Shown: positions 15,761 to 25,137, counted from the first letter of the stretch. The stretch is 34,957 bases of DNA from CANLBN01 sp047629215 (GCA_047629215.1 JBLHWO010000007.1:1-34957); one strand, 5' to 3'. Program-made: numbers and translations. Notes: generated by a model from the sequence alone, not told the origin.

Positions 15761-16708
15761 ATGTCTGGTATTTTGGCTAGTGTTGATTCTCGCACCAACT
15801 TAGTTGGTGAAAATCGCTTAGAGCTTTTGATGTTTCACCTTAAAGGCAGGCAAACCTTTGCGATCAATGTATTTAAAATTCAAGAAGTGGTTCAGGTACC
15901 TCCTTTGACTGAGTTACCTAATTCTCACCCCGCTATTCGCGGGGTGTCGTATTTGCGTAATCGGGCAGTGCCTGTGATTGATCTTAACGTGGCGATTGGC
16001 CGATCTCCACTACCTGCTGACGATAGTTGTAATTTGATTGTTACAGAGTATAACCGATCAGTTCAGGGCTTTTTGATAGGCGCAGTTGATCGTATTATCA
16101 ATTTAAATTGGGAAAGTATATTACCGCCACCCAAGGCCTCAGGGACAGCGCATTTTCTAACCGCCTTTACCCGGATTAATGACAAAATTGTCGAAATATT
16201 AGATGTGGAGAGAGTGCTTGCTGATATTATTCCACCCAGTACTGAAGTATCTGAAAGTGTTCGCGATCAGTCTTTAAAAGAGATAATCGGGGATAGGCAA
16301 TTGGAAATATTGTCAGTTGATGACTCGCCAACTGCTCGTAGACAAATTCGCGACACGTTAATCAGTTTAGATTTAAATATTAAGATATTAACTGCGGGAG
16401 ATGGCTTGGAAGGGCTTAATTTATTAAAACAATGGGTAGCCGACGGAGTAGATGTAAAAGAGAAGTTGTTAATGGTGATTACTGATGCTGAAATGCCTGA
16501 AATGGATGGCTACCGTTTCACCCACGAAATTCGTAATAATCCGGAATTGAAAGGTCTATTTGTTGTTATGCATACATCGCTCAGCGGTAGCTTCAATGAC
16601 ACTATGACGAAGAAAGTAGGTTGCGATGGTTTTTTGTCTAAATTTCGCCCAGATGAATTAGCCGAGATAGTGCAACAGCGTATTCGGGATGTATACAATA
16701 GCGAATAA
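15761..16708 (+). CDS. cheV: Chemotaxis coupling protein CheV
   Basis: This 315-residue protein has a CheW-like domain (~18-160; ELLMFHLKGRQTFAINVFKI, GVSYLRNRAVPVIDL) and a C-terminal receiver domain (~180-312). Receiver residues are the acidic pair Asp187-Asp188 in LSVDDSP, the phospho-acceptor Asp242 in VITDAEMPEMDG, Thr272 in VMHTS and Lys294 in FLSKF. CheV couples receptors to the CheA kinase and is tuned by its own phosphorylation, often in adaptation. It acts at the inner-membrane receptor arrays and could serve the MCP at 10864-13191. No good ribosome binding site is seen before ATG 15761, but the start gives the normal family length. A bidirectional terminator follows. Confidence 0.96.
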   Translation: MSGILASVDSRTNLVGENRLELLMFHLKGRQTFAINVFKIQEVVQVPPLTELPNSHPAIRGVSYLRNRAVPVIDLNVAIGRSPLPADDSCNLIVTEYNRSVQGFLIGAVDRIINLNWESILPPPKASGTAHFLTAFTRINDKIVEILDVERVLADIIPPSTEVSESVRDQSLKEIIGDRQLEILSVDDSPTARRQIRDTLISLDLNIKILTAGDGLEGLNLLKQWVADGVDVKEKLLMVITDAEMPEMDGYRFTHEIRNNPELKGLFVVMHTSLSGSFNDTMTKKVGCDGFLSKFRPDELAEIVQQRIRDVYNSE

Positions 16709-16725
16709 AAAACGCAGCGTTTTTT
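16707..16725. terminator. Bidirectional terminator between cheV and slt
   Basis: An A-run and T-run flank a short stem: AAAAAACG (16707-16714), loop CAG, CGTTTTTT (16718-16725). U-tracts arise on both strands, so it can serve both convergent genes. It overlaps the last bases of the cheV stop codon and reaches the slt stop codon. Confidence 0.7.
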
Positions 16726-18728
16726 TATAAGGGGCGGTTAATTTCAACTTGAGTCAGTAGAGTAGAGCCGGCACCCGTTTGATAAGCATATACTACGGCA
16801 TAAGAGAGCACATTTTGTACGTATTTGCGTGTTTCTCCAAAGGGTATGACTTCTATCCAAATGTCGTAGGGTAATTGATTGTCGGTTTCTTTTAGCCAGC
16901 GGTTAACTCGATATGGCCCTGCATTATAAGCCGCTATTGCAGGCACCCTATTATTATCATATTTACCTAAAAGCTCGCTAATATAGCGACTGCCCAAAAT
17001 AATGTTGTGTTCAGGTTCAAAAAGATCATTACGGCTATGCGATATACCTGCCTTTCTAGCCGTTTCTTTTGCCGTTCTCGGCATTATCTGCATAAGCCCC
17101 ATGGCTCCAGCGCTTGATCTTGCATCCGTTTCCCAAGCACTTTCCTGGCGAGCGATGGCGAACAATAGTGTTGCAGGGAGATTAGTTTGCTTCGCTTGTT
17201 GCTGAATAATCGTTTCATGTGCCACAGGAAAGCGAATAGAGAGATCGTCCCATGCTGAAGCAGCGGCCATTGATTCGATTGACTTCCTATGCCAGCCCCA
17301 TTCGAACGCCAAAGTTGCTGCGGCCTGGTGCGCTTCTGGAGTGAGCGGAGTTTCGGTATTACGTGTAGCGTAAGCCCACTCTTGACGTGCGCCGTTAAGC
17401 TTATTGAGGAAAAAAAGCTCGCGCGCCCTTAAAATAGCAGGGTTCGATTCAAGTGCTTTCCTTGTCTCTTGTTGCACGATGGTAGGTGAGTTTTGCAGAC
17501 TGTATTTCTGGCTGAGATAATCTGAGGACAAAAAACCATAAAAGCTTCGAGTTTGAGCCAAGGATTCATAAATAGGCAGGTACAGTCCTTTAGACTTCCC
17601 TAAAGTCTCGAAGGTTCTGGCTTGCCAATATTGCCAGCGTTCTGAGAGTTTTTGTTTTTCTGGGAGCTTGGCTATCCAGCGGTCAACTTCGCGCCAATCA
17701 CCTTTTTTAAGTTCTTCTCTAATCACAATTTCGTTGACTGTGATACTTTGTTCTTCTGTCAGTTTACCGAGATATTTTTGGGCTTTACGGGTTTGCCTAT
17801 CAAATGCATGACGTTTCGCTAACTTATAAATAAATTCATTGGCTTGTGTTTCTGAAAATCCATAGAGAGAGTCATAGTCTTTCCAAAGTTCCCATGCATT
17901 ATTTGGGTTAGTGCGAACATACTTAACCAGACTATGAAACACCATTGATTTCATATGAGGGCTATCGTTACCATAGTCATCAATTTCTTCAAGCAAGGAG
18001 GGGTTGTTTAGCAACGTTTGAAAATCATTAGCAAGACTGCGTGTGTTAGCTAACATCAAGCGCTTTAAATAACGCTTTAGTCTCGCATTATTTCTCAATG
18101 ATGCTTTTACATATCGATCCCAAACGAGAGTTTCCGTCAGATAGCCTGCTTTTTGCCACTGCTTAAATACGGCGTCACATGTATCCGGCTGTGATTTACC
18201 CACATTCCACAGTGGTTCAACATCTTTTAATGCACTGCTGTCACCGGTTTGCAATCTTGACCAAATAAACAGGCAGCGATGTGTAACGGATGTTAACTTA
18301 GCCGAAAAATAAGAGCGATACTCCTGCCACCGCTTACTGGCAGCTAGTTGGCTTAGCCACTTTCTAAGAAGTAAACTACCAAGATAGGTGTTTTGATGGG
18401 CATCTAGGAATCGATCAACATCAGAGTAGGGATAGGTATTTAGTTTTTTATTGAGCTCTTGATAATCTAGGTAGGGCAATAAAGAATATCCAGCCAATTG
18501 CTGCTTAAGTGCGCGATAATCGCGAACGTTACCGGACTTAAGTGCTGCTTTAGCGTCTAAGTATTGTTGTCGTTGTAATTGATTGGTTTCGAAATGATTT
18601 TGTGAGTGAGCAGCCACCGAGTAAAGCAACACAATGTTGACGCATAAAGCAGTAATGAAGCTAACAGTCATAATAGAATCGGCATCAATTTGTGAGTATG
18701 ACTGTATCATACCGTCATCTAGTCTCAT
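16725..18728 (-). CDS. slt: Soluble lytic murein transglycosylase (Slt70 family)
   Basis: The product is a periplasmic enzyme that cleaves peptidoglycan glycan strands to give 1,6-anhydro-muropeptides, feeding recycling that also involves NagZ (25138). Residues ~40-480 form the long helical superhelix of Slt70 proteins. The C-terminal lysozyme-like domain has the catalytic Glu529 in AIARQESAWETDARSSAGAM, the GLMQIMP motif and AAYNAGPYRVNRWL. The full frame is 667 residues, similar to Slt70. The start is uncertain: ATG at 18728, 18710 or 18671 are all in frame. The last (MTVSFITALCVNIVLLYSVA) puts a hydrophobic signal-peptide-like segment at the N-terminus but lacks the usual basic residues. 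No convincing ribosome binding site decides it. Confidence 0.93.
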   Translation of the reverse strand: MRLDDGMIQSYSQIDADSIMTVSFITALCVNIVLLYSVAAHSQNHFETNQLQRQQYLDAKAALKSGNVRDYRALKQQLAGYSLLPYLDYQELNKKLNTYPYSDVDRFLDAHQNTYLGSLLLRKWLSQLAASKRWQEYRSYFSAKLTSVTHRCLFIWSRLQTGDSSALKDVEPLWNVGKSQPDTCDAVFKQWQKAGYLTETLVWDRYVKASLRNNARLKRYLKRLMLANTRSLANDFQTLLNNPSLLEEIDDYGNDSPHMKSMVFHSLVKYVRTNPNNAWELWKDYDSLYGFSETQANEFIYKLAKRHAFDRQTRKAQKYLGKLTEEQSITVNEIVIREELKKGDWREVDRWIAKLPEKQKLSERWQYWQARTFETLGKSKGLYLPIYESLAQTRSFYGFLSSDYLSQKYSLQNSPTIVQQETRKALESNPAILRARELFFLNKLNGARQEWAYATRNTETPLTPEAHQAAATLAFEWGWHRKSIESMAAASAWDDLSIRFPVAHETIIQQQAKQTNLPATLLFAIARQESAWETDARSSAGAMGLMQIMPRTAKETARKAGISHSRNDLFEPEHNIILGSRYISELLGKYDNNRVPAIAAYNAGPYRVNRWLKETDNQLPYDIWIEVIPFGETRKYVQNVLSYAVVYAYQTGAGSTLLTQVEINRPL

Positions 18729-18779
18729 TGCCAGAGACTAATTTATATATTTAAAAAACATCTTACAGTGAGGAAATTT

Positions 18780-19247
18780 ATGTCTTATTGGCCTTTTGTA
18801 TTTATTACGCTCGCCATCATAATGGCGGTTGGACCTATTATGATGATGCAGCCATCGCGAAGAGATAAGCGTCTTGCCGCATTGAGGCAAGAGGCAGCAA
18901 GCTTAGGTTTAGAAGTGAGGATGTCAGATTATAAGGGTCGTCTAGTCGCAGCTTACAGCATGCCTGTCGATTTACCCAAAACGACGCCCAGCTGGCAGTT
19001 GATCAAGCAATCCTATTCACATGGTATCCACTTTTATCAAAAGTGGCAGATGATAGGACGTTCGGGAAGTATTCCCGAGGACCTAGAGCAGCCTATAAGG
19101 TCATATATCGATGATTTGTCTGATGATATTGTTGCAATTGAAGTGAATAATATGGTGGTCGGTGTCTGGTGGCAAGAGCATCCTAATACGTTGACAATTG
19201 AGCAAATTAAATTGAGCCTAGAGAGGCTTTGCAGAATTGTTTCTTAG
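18780..19247 (+). CDS. Small membrane-anchored protein, unknown function
   Basis: This 155-residue protein starts at ATG 18780 with GAGGA six to seven bases upstream; an in-frame GTG at 18768 would add MRKF and lacks such a site. It begins MSYWPFVFITLAIIMAVGPI, a membrane helix (~3-25), then a basic PSRRDKRLAALRQEAASLGL stretch and a soluble region with MVVGVWWQEHP. The N-terminal anchor followed by 'RLAALRQEA...LGLEV' is seen in conserved hypothetical inner-membrane proteins near slt in pseudomonads. It is divergent from slt and shares its upstream region; the next gene is convergent after 17 bp. Function unknown. Confidence 0.75.
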   Translation: MSYWPFVFITLAIIMAVGPIMMMQPSRRDKRLAALRQEAASLGLEVRMSDYKGRLVAAYSMPVDLPKTTPSWQLIKQSYSHGIHFYQKWQMIGRSGSIPEDLEQPIRSYIDDLSDDIVAIEVNNMVVGVWWQEHPNTLTIEQIKLSLERLCRIVS

Positions 19248-19264
19248 AGGGATGGGCCCCCGGC

Positions 19265-20086
19265 TTATCGTTGCATTATTGCAGCGGTGATTTCCGGTAT
19301 CATCGCTGGATCAGCGCTTTCGAGCATTTTCTCTAGTGCTTTCTGTTGTTCATTAGATAAAACAGTAGCCTCACTTTTTGGATTAAACTCGTTTTCAGGC
19401 ATTAGAGTTTCGTCAATTGACATCCGTCGCCCAAACAGAATGTCCGTTAGTTGCTTAATCATTTGTTGGCGTCTTTCATCTGGATGAGTCGATTTTATTA
19501 ACTCAGTTTGTGCCTTTTTATAAAATGCATTAGCCGTTATTATGTCATGTTTAGTATAGGCCTTGTGGCCTTGAACGATATTAGATACAGCGTAAACCTG
19601 TAAGTCATGCCACTCTAGTTCAAGTGTGAAACTCTGTAATTCTGTAGTAGACAGCTTTCCCTGGGTATGCTGTACTCTTATTATTCTACAGGCTTCTTTG
19701 ATATAAGCACGCAATCGAGCGATTTGCGCATCGCTGTTACACAGTCGGCTTAGTTGGCGCGGGGCTATTTCATTGCTTAATTCTTCGGAGCGTATCTTTG
19801 CGTTCGCCAAGCCTGCTTGAAGGTAGCGAGCACTAGAATCAATTTCTATCATTATTTCATACATTTTGATGATTTCATCATTGACAAATTTACAGATAGT
19901 TCGACTCTCGCAGATTTTGTCAAGCACCATGACTATATCTTCTAATTCTTCAGCCCTAGCTCTAAATATTTGTAATCGGAGTCTAACCTTCTTCGTTTGT
20001 TCCGTTTTGTAATTACTATAGGCGACCACCGCCATTGCCAGAGCGGCAATAACGACAAGAAGTATTAAGCTGGCAAATGCAGACAT
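19265..20086 (-). CDS. Membrane-anchored coiled-coil protein, unknown function
   Basis: I do not recognise a named family for this 273-residue protein. It has one N-terminal membrane helix (FASLILLVVIAALAMAVVAY), then mostly helical, charged sequence likely to form coiled coils (RARAEELEDIVMVLDKI; ARLRAYIKEACRIIRVQ), and an acidic C-terminal tail ending ALEKMLESADPAMIPEITAA. The topology suggests a cytoplasmic body on an inner-membrane anchor. It is divergent from topA across a 317 bp AT-rich gap and convergent with the preceding small gene. Similar hypothetical proteins beside topA are familiar to me in related gammaproteobacteria, but no function is known. Intact, with a normal start at 20086. 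Confidence 0.7.
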   Translation of the reverse strand: MSAFASLILLVVIAALAMAVVAYSNYKTEQTKKVRLRLQIFRARAEELEDIVMVLDKICESRTICKFVNDEIIKMYEIMIEIDSSARYLQAGLANAKIRSEELSNEIAPRQLSRLCNSDAQIARLRAYIKEACRIIRVQHTQGKLSTTELQSFTLELEWHDLQVYAVSNIVQGHKAYTKHDIITANAFYKKAQTELIKSTHPDERRQQMIKQLTDILFGRRMSIDETLMPENEFNPKSEATVLSNEQQKALEKMLESADPAMIPEITAAIMQR

Positions 20087-20215
20087 AATTGTTCGCCGTG
20101 ATTAAAAAATAAAATATAGCTTTTCCTATAGTAATTTATCGGCATATAATACAATTACTTAAAGTATTTTTTTTTTTAATAAAAACAAATGGTTATGCTT
20201 GTAAGTTAAAGTATT

Positions 20216-20244
20216 TTAAAGCTTTATTGAAAAGTGAATATAAT
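20216..20244 (+). promoter_or_regulatory. Candidate promoter upstream of topA
   Basis: A perfect TATAAT (20239-20244) is preceded after 17 bp by TTAAAG (20216-20221), a weak -35. It lies 160 bp before the topA ATG. The whole 20087-20403 gap is AT-rich, including a long T-run near 20166, and no gene is seen in it. Confidence 0.4.
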
Positions 20245-20403
20245 GTGTTCATTTACCTACTTATTTAAACACTCATAAGATAAATTACTTGACCAAAGTG
20301 TAATCAGGTCTTATATATGCTCAACGCTGTAGTATTTACTGTGTTTTGGCCGGTTAAATTTTAATCAGCTGAAAGTGTTAAGAATCATTATCAGAGAGCA
20401 AAT

Positions 20404-23151
20404 ATGTCTAAATCACTTGTGATAGTGGAATCACCCGCTAAAGCAAAAACAATCAATAAGTACCTCGGTAATGACTTCATTGTGAAATCCAGTATTGGTC
20501 ATATTAGAGACTTACCTACAAGTGGCTCGAGCAAAACCACTGCCGACCCTAAAGAGCGTGCTAGGCAGGCTGCTATTACGCGCAAGCTATCGCCAGAGGC
20601 AAAAGTAGTCCATAAAGCTAAAAAATCGCGATCACAGCTAATCAAGCGAATGGGTATTGATCCTGACAATGATTGGCAGGCTCACTACGAAATTTTGCCC
20701 GGTAAAGAGAAGGTTGTTGAAGAGTTGCAAAAATTGGCTGAAAAAGCCGATATTATCTATTTAGCAACGGATTTGGATAGGGAAGGAGAAGCGATTGCGT
20801 GGCATTTGCAGCAAGCCATAGGCGGTGATGAAAGCCGTTATCGGCGAGTTGTTTTTAATGAAATCACCAAGTCAGCGATTCAAAAAGCATTCGAGTCTCC
20901 CGGTCAGCTCGACCAGAGCCGAGTGGATGCCCAACAAGCTCGTCGTTTTCTGGATCGTATAGTGGGTTATATGGTTTCTCCCCTGCTGTGGGAGAAAATT
21001 GCGCGGGGTTTATCGGCCGGACGCGTTCAGTCTGTTGCAGTTCGCATAGTGGTAGAAAGAGAGAGAGAAATTCGCGCATTTATACCTGAAGAGTATTGGG
21101 ATATTAATGCGCTTTTAAAGAGCGTTAGCGATCAGGGTATCCGTTGCGAAGTTAAGAAGTTTAAAGGCGATAACTTTAGACCCGACAATCGCGATGACGC
21201 AATGGAAGCTGTCGATTTATTAGAAAAGGCACCTTATGCCGTCGTAAAGCGTGATGATAAGCCTACTACGTCCAAACCATCGGCGCCCTATATTACCTCG
21301 ACCCTACAGCAGGCCGCCAGCACTCGATTAAACTATGGCGTAAAGAAAACCATGATGATGGCGCAGAGGCTCTATGAAGCGGGTTATATCACCTATATGC
21401 GTACAGATTCGACTAACTTGAGTCAAGAGGCGGTGAATAACTGTCGAGATTATATCCTTGGTCAATATGGCGAGCGCTATCTTCCAGAAAAGCCAATCAG
21501 TTACTCTAGTAAAGAGGGCGCGCAAGAGGCTCACGAAGCGATTCGACCTTCTAGCGTTACCATACTGCCTACTCAACTTTCCGGTATGGAGCGTGATGCT
21601 GAACGTCTATACGCGTTAATTTGGCAGCAATTTGTATCCTGCCAAATGACACAGGCGCAGTTTACAAGTTCATCTATAGTGATTAGTGCCGGTGATTTTG
21701 AGTTGAGAGCCCGCGGACGCATTATTCGTTTTGATGGTTTTATGCGCGTACAGCCGACTGCGGCAAAAAAAGAAGATGATGTTGTCTTGCCCGATATTAA
21801 GGTGGGGGATAAATTAGATTTGTCTACCTTAGACCCAAAGCAGCATTTCACCAAGCCCACAGCACGTTATACCGAAGCAAGTTTAGTTAAAGAATTGGAA
21901 AAGCAGGGTATAGGGCGGCCCTCTACTTATGCTTCGATTATTTCAACGATTCAGGATCGTGGATATGTGCGCGTGGATAACCGCCGTTTTTTCGCAGAAA
22001 AAATAGGCGATATTGTAACTGATCGTTTAGTTGAAAATTTTAGTGATTTAATGGATTACAATTTCACAGCAAAAATGGAAGAGTCACTGGATGATGTTGC
22101 TGATAATAAATTAAAGTGGCGTGACTTGCTCAACACATTTTATAAAGGATTTGCAGGTAAGTTAGAGAAAGCGCAATCTAGCGAAGATGGGATGAGATCC
22201 AACTCACCCACCGAAACTAATATCGAGTGCACAACTTGTGGTCGGCCAATGCAAATTCGTACGGGTAGTACAGGAGTGTTTTTAGGCTGCTCTGGCTATG
22301 CCTTGCCCCCTAAAGAACGCTGTAAAAGCACCATGAATTTAATTTCTGGCGACGAAGTCGTCAGTGTTGCTAGTGAAGAGCAAGCGGAAGAAGCTGAAGT
22401 TCAACAATTACGACAAAAACACCGATGTAAAGTGTGTAATACAGCGATGGATGGCTATTTACTGGATGAGCAAAATAAACTGCATATTTGTGGTAACAAT
22501 CCTGATTGCTCTGGTTACGAAATAGAAAAAGGCAGTTTTAAAATTAAGGGCTATGATGGTCCATTGATTGAGTGTGACAAGTGCGGTAATGATATGCAGC
22601 TTAAAACGGGCCGCTTTGGTAAGTATTTTGGTTGCACCAATGAAGACTGTAAAAACACGAGAAAACTGTTGCGCAGTGGTGAAGCTGCTCCACCTAAAAT
22701 GGATCCGGTGCCAATGCCAGAGATTCAATGTGAGAAAGTGGACGACACGTATATATTGCGTGATGGCGCTAGCGGTTTATTCTTAGCGGCTAGCCAGTTC
22801 CCCAAAAACCGTGAAACCCGTGCGCCTTTAGTGGTAGAGATTTTACCCCATAAAGAAGAAATAGATCCTAAGTATACGTTTTTATTTAGCGCTCCCATTG
22901 CCGATGACAATGGTTTGCCAACCATAATTCGTTATAGCCGTAAAACCAAAGAGCAGTATGTGCAATCGGAAGCTGAGGGAAAGGCAACGGGTTGGAAGGC
23001 ATTTTACGACAATGGTAAATGGACCGTTTCAAATACGGCTAAAGCAAAACCTAAAAAAGCGAAGGCCAAATCTAGTAAAGTTAAAGCTAGTAAAGCCAAA
23101 GCAAAAAAGAAAACGCTTAAGAAGCCTAGTGTAAAAGCTGAAAAATCTTAA
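20404..23151 (+). CDS. topA: DNA topoisomerase I (type IA)
   Basis: This 915-residue enzyme relaxes negative supercoils through a 5'-phosphotyrosine. The Toprim domain starts SLVIVESPAKAKTINKYLG and has YLATDLDREGEAIAWHLQ. The active-site Tyr331 lies in YITYMRTDSTN, and the central domain has GLSAGRVQSVAVRIVVERER. Three C-terminal zinc-ribbon motifs follow at ~608-740 (CTTCGRPM, CKVCNTAM and CDKCGNDM, each with a second Cys pair). The protein ends with a Lys-rich tail of K-A-K repeats after ~880, longer than E. coli TopA (865 residues). The spacing of GAGAG before ATG 20404 is acceptable. The DUF6586 gene follows 19 bp later. Confidence 0.98.
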   Translation: MSKSLVIVESPAKAKTINKYLGNDFIVKSSIGHIRDLPTSGSSKTTADPKERARQAAITRKLSPEAKVVHKAKKSRSQLIKRMGIDPDNDWQAHYEILPGKEKVVEELQKLAEKADIIYLATDLDREGEAIAWHLQQAIGGDESRYRRVVFNEITKSAIQKAFESPGQLDQSRVDAQQARRFLDRIVGYMVSPLLWEKIARGLSAGRVQSVAVRIVVEREREIRAFIPEEYWDINALLKSVSDQGIRCEVKKFKGDNFRPDNRDDAMEAVDLLEKAPYAVVKRDDKPTTSKPSAPYITSTLQQAASTRLNYGVKKTMMMAQRLYEAGYITYMRTDSTNLSQEAVNNCRDYILGQYGERYLPEKPISYSSKEGAQEAHEAIRPSSVTILPTQLSGMERDAERLYALIWQQFVSCQMTQAQFTSSSIVISAGDFELRARGRIIRFDGFMRVQPTAAKKEDDVVLPDIKVGDKLDLSTLDPKQHFTKPTARYTEASLVKELEKQGIGRPSTYASIISTIQDRGYVRVDNRRFFAEKIGDIVTDRLVENFSDLMDYNFTAKMEESLDDVADNKLKWRDLLNTFYKGFAGKLEKAQSSEDGMRSNSPTETNIECTTCGRPMQIRTGSTGVFLGCSGYALPPKERCKSTMNLISGDEVVSVASEEQAEEAEVQQLRQKHRCKVCNTAMDGYLLDEQNKLHICGNNPDCSGYEIEKGSFKIKGYDGPLIECDKCGNDMQLKTGRFGKYFGCTNEDCKNTRKLLRSGEAAPPKMDPVPMPEIQCEKVDDTYILRDGASGLFLAASQFPKNRETRAPLVVEILPHKEEIDPKYTFLFSAPIADDNGLPTIIRYSRKTKEQYVQSEAEGKATGWKAFYDNGKWTVSNTAKAKPKKAKAKSSKVKASKAKAKKKTLKKPSVKAEKS

Positions 23152-23170
23152 CACTGAAGTATTCTATGCT

Positions 23171-23743
23171 ATGAAGGATGAGACATACGCACAACAAGTT
23201 AATCGTCGCTTAACTGCGGCGAGACTTCTTTTAATGTTAGATGAAAACTCAGGGCTTAATTCTACTCCCGTAGGGCGTAATGCAGTTTTAGAATCAGCAC
23301 TATTACAGCTTTACTTTGCTCTTAATAGTTATTTAAATGAGCTCTTATTATTTTATAGAATACCACATATCGAAAATCCCAACTTTAACTTAGACACTTT
23401 TTTGTCTGACACTGAAAACAGTTTTGAAGGTATTAATGACTTCTCAATGTTGAAAAATTGGGGTCGAAATAATGGGGATATTTTTAGCAAATTATCTTCT
23501 TTGCCTATTAAGCTAGCTGAGCTGTCATCGAAAAATGTAGAAGAGCCTAGTAGTGCTCAAGTAAAGTCTAAATCAATCAGCTCGAACCCTAATTTCATCG
23601 TTGTAAGTGATGGGGCAGCCAGCAGTGTAGGCAACAACCATAATGGTGAATTTAATTTAGATAATAAATCCGATGTCAAAAAACTAGTGGATGAGTTTCA
23701 GTTATTTGTTGGTTCTCAAAGAGAAGGTCAGGCTGAGTATTAA
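23171..23743 (+). CDS. DUF6586-family protein
   Basis: This 190-residue protein begins MKDETYAQQVNRRLTAARLL and has a helical first half (LLQLYFALNSYLNELLLFYR), like the small protein that follows topA in Pseudomonas (DUF6586). The second half is Ser/Asn-rich and variable; the C-terminus returns to helix (DVKKLVDEFQLFVGSQREGQ). No catalytic motif, signal peptide or membrane helix is seen. It follows topA by 19 bp and is probably co-transcribed; sulA is convergent, 29 bp beyond the stop. The function is unknown. The conserved neighbourhood (topA, sulA, lexA) is the main support for the family call. Confidence 0.8.
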   Translation: MKDETYAQQVNRRLTAARLLLMLDENSGLNSTPVGRNAVLESALLQLYFALNSYLNELLLFYRIPHIENPNFNLDTFLSDTENSFEGINDFSMLKNWGRNNGDIFSKLSSLPIKLAELSSKNVEEPSSAQVKSKSISSNPNFIVVSDGAASSVGNNHNGEFNLDNKSDVKKLVDEFQLFVGSQREGQAEY

Positions 23744-23772
23744 TCTGTTCTATTGACTACTTTATGTATACG

Positions 23773-24195
23773 TTATGCGGCCCGCACTAACACCCCGGTA
23801 CAATCTCCTTTTTTTGCTGCTAATTCCATTTGCTCTATATCATTATTGTTGATTCTTTCAATATCTGCGATAACAGTATGGCTATTAGCTGTGTTAAGGG
23901 CATCCCAAATTATCCAGCGATTATCATTACTTTTTTCAACGTGAATAATTCGAATTGATTCAATGTTTGCGCCGAACTGTTTTAGTTGTTGTGAGTTTGG
24001 TTTGCGGTCGGTAATCCACGTTAGCCAGCGTCCTTGAGCATTCAAGATATATTGCTTAGTCATAGAGGCTACAAGGGGGAAGATAATTTTTTCGCTATTG
24101 CTAGATCGAGGGATGATAACCTCGGTCATTCGAGTCATTTCATCTTGGCTCGCTATTCCGGCTAAATAATTTGAATGGTTTATTGCTGTATTCAT
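23773..24195 (-). CDS. sulA: SOS cell-division inhibitor SulA
   Basis: This 140-residue protein resembles SulA, which binds FtsZ and blocks septation during DNA damage. Recognisable features are TEVIIPRSSNSEKIIFPLVA, the core QGRWLTWITDRKPNSQQLKQ followed by FGAN, and RWIIWDALNTANSHTVIADI. The shortened N-terminus is typical of the pseudomonad type (about 160 residues; E. coli 169). It lies 49 bp downstream of lexA on the same strand with no LexA-box of its own, so it is likely transcribed with lexA from the boxes at 24940-24990. Relief of LexA repression would then release inhibitor and repressor together. No strong ribosome binding site precedes ATG 24195. Confidence 0.9.
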   Translation of the reverse strand: MNTAINHSNYLAGIASQDEMTRMTEVIIPRSSNSEKIIFPLVASMTKQYILNAQGRWLTWITDRKPNSQQLKQFGANIESIRIIHVEKSNDNRWIIWDALNTANSHTVIADIERINNNDIEQMELAAKKGDCTGVLVRAA

Positions 24196-24244
24196 AAGCT
24201 ACTATCTCTATCTCATAAAAGTCTATTGATTGAAAATGACCTAA

Positions 24245-24850
24245 TCAGTGCTGACGCAAAACGCCGACACTCAATCCTTCGATAGCGAAGTCTTGTTCTT
24301 GTAGGTTAACTTCTATAGGGTCAAATTCTGGATTTTCGGCAATTAAGTGGACAAGTGCAGAGCTGCCTTCTCTCTGGTAGCGTTTTACCGTTACCTCTTC
24401 GCCTATTCTGGCGACAACAATTTGTCCGTTGCGTGCTTGGTCTGTACTGTGGACTGCCAGTAAGTCGCCATCAAAAATACCGACGTCAATCATACTCTCG
24501 CCATGAACACGTAAAAAATAATCTGCACTAGGTGAAAAAAATCTCGGGGGTAATTTACAGTAATCTTCAATGTGTTCTTGAGCGAGAATCGGGCTGCCAG
24601 CAGCTACACGGCCGATAATAGGTATGCCTTGGTTATGCTCTTCTGGTAAGCGAATGCCTCGAGAGGCTCCAGGGACAATTTCAATAGCGCCTTTTCGCGC
24701 TAATGCTCTTAAATGCTCTTCGGCTGCGTTTGCTGATTTGAAACCTAATTGCTTAGCAATATCGGCTCGAGTGGGTGGGTAGCCGGTATCATCGATATGA
24801 TCTTTGATCAGCTGTAATACTTGTTGTTGTCTAGAGGTAAGTTTGATCAT
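24245..24850 (-). CDS. lexA: LexA repressor
   Basis: This 201-residue SOS repressor starts MIKLTSRQQQVLQLIKDHID, with the winged helix-turn-helix at ~25-65 (YPPTRADIAKQLGFKSANAA). Self-cleavage occurs at Ala84-Gly85 in RVAAGSP. The catalytic dyad is Ser119 (HGESMIDVGI) and Lys156 (VTVKRY), and the length matches E. coli LexA (202). RecA filaments trigger cleavage during DNA damage. GAGGA lies 8 nt before ATG 24850. It heads a lexA-sulA operon. Three tandem LexA-box-like sites lie 90-140 bp upstream, supporting autoregulation. Confidence 0.98.
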   Translation of the reverse strand: MIKLTSRQQQVLQLIKDHIDDTGYPPTRADIAKQLGFKSANAAEEHLRALARKGAIEIVPGASRGIRLPEEHNQGIPIIGRVAAGSPILAQEHIEDYCKLPPRFFSPSADYFLRVHGESMIDVGIFDGDLLAVHSTDQARNGQIVVARIGEEVTVKRYQREGSSALVHLIAENPEFDPIEVNLQEQDFAIEGLSVGVLRQH

Positions 24851-24939
24851 GTCGTTTTCCTCGTAAGGAGTTATTTTTTTATGTTTGCTAGCTAAGGTTA
24901 CTTGTGGTGACTGACTGTTTGCCTAGATAATTTCTTAAG

Positions 24940-24990
24940 CTGTATAAGAAAACACTTGTTCTTATATACAGTGGCTGGTTATTTATACAG
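24940..24990. promoter_or_regulatory. Three tandem LexA-box-like operators upstream of lexA
   Basis: Measured against CTGT-N8-ACAG, 24940-24955 (CTGTATAAGAAAACAC), 24956-24971 (TTGTTCTTATATACAG) and 24975-24990 (CTGGTTATTTATACAG) each differ at one consensus position. The first two abut exactly and the third follows after 3 bp. LexA should repress lexA-sulA (minus) from here; control of nagZ (plus, 25138) is also possible. Confidence 0.75.
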
Positions 24991-25137
24991 TTCTTTTTTG
25001 TTTCCTGCAAGTCTTAATTGTATTTTGTTTTCTCTACATGCTCGATACTACCCTCTGGGTCCCCGTGTGTTAAACTCGATTTTTGCTACATTTGTAGAGA
25101 TATCAACTACAAGTAATTGATTATTAAGGTTGTTATT

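Noticed and set aside
20160..20180. Long T-run upstream of topA as a terminator
   Set aside because: No GC-rich stem precedes it on either strand that pairs convincingly.
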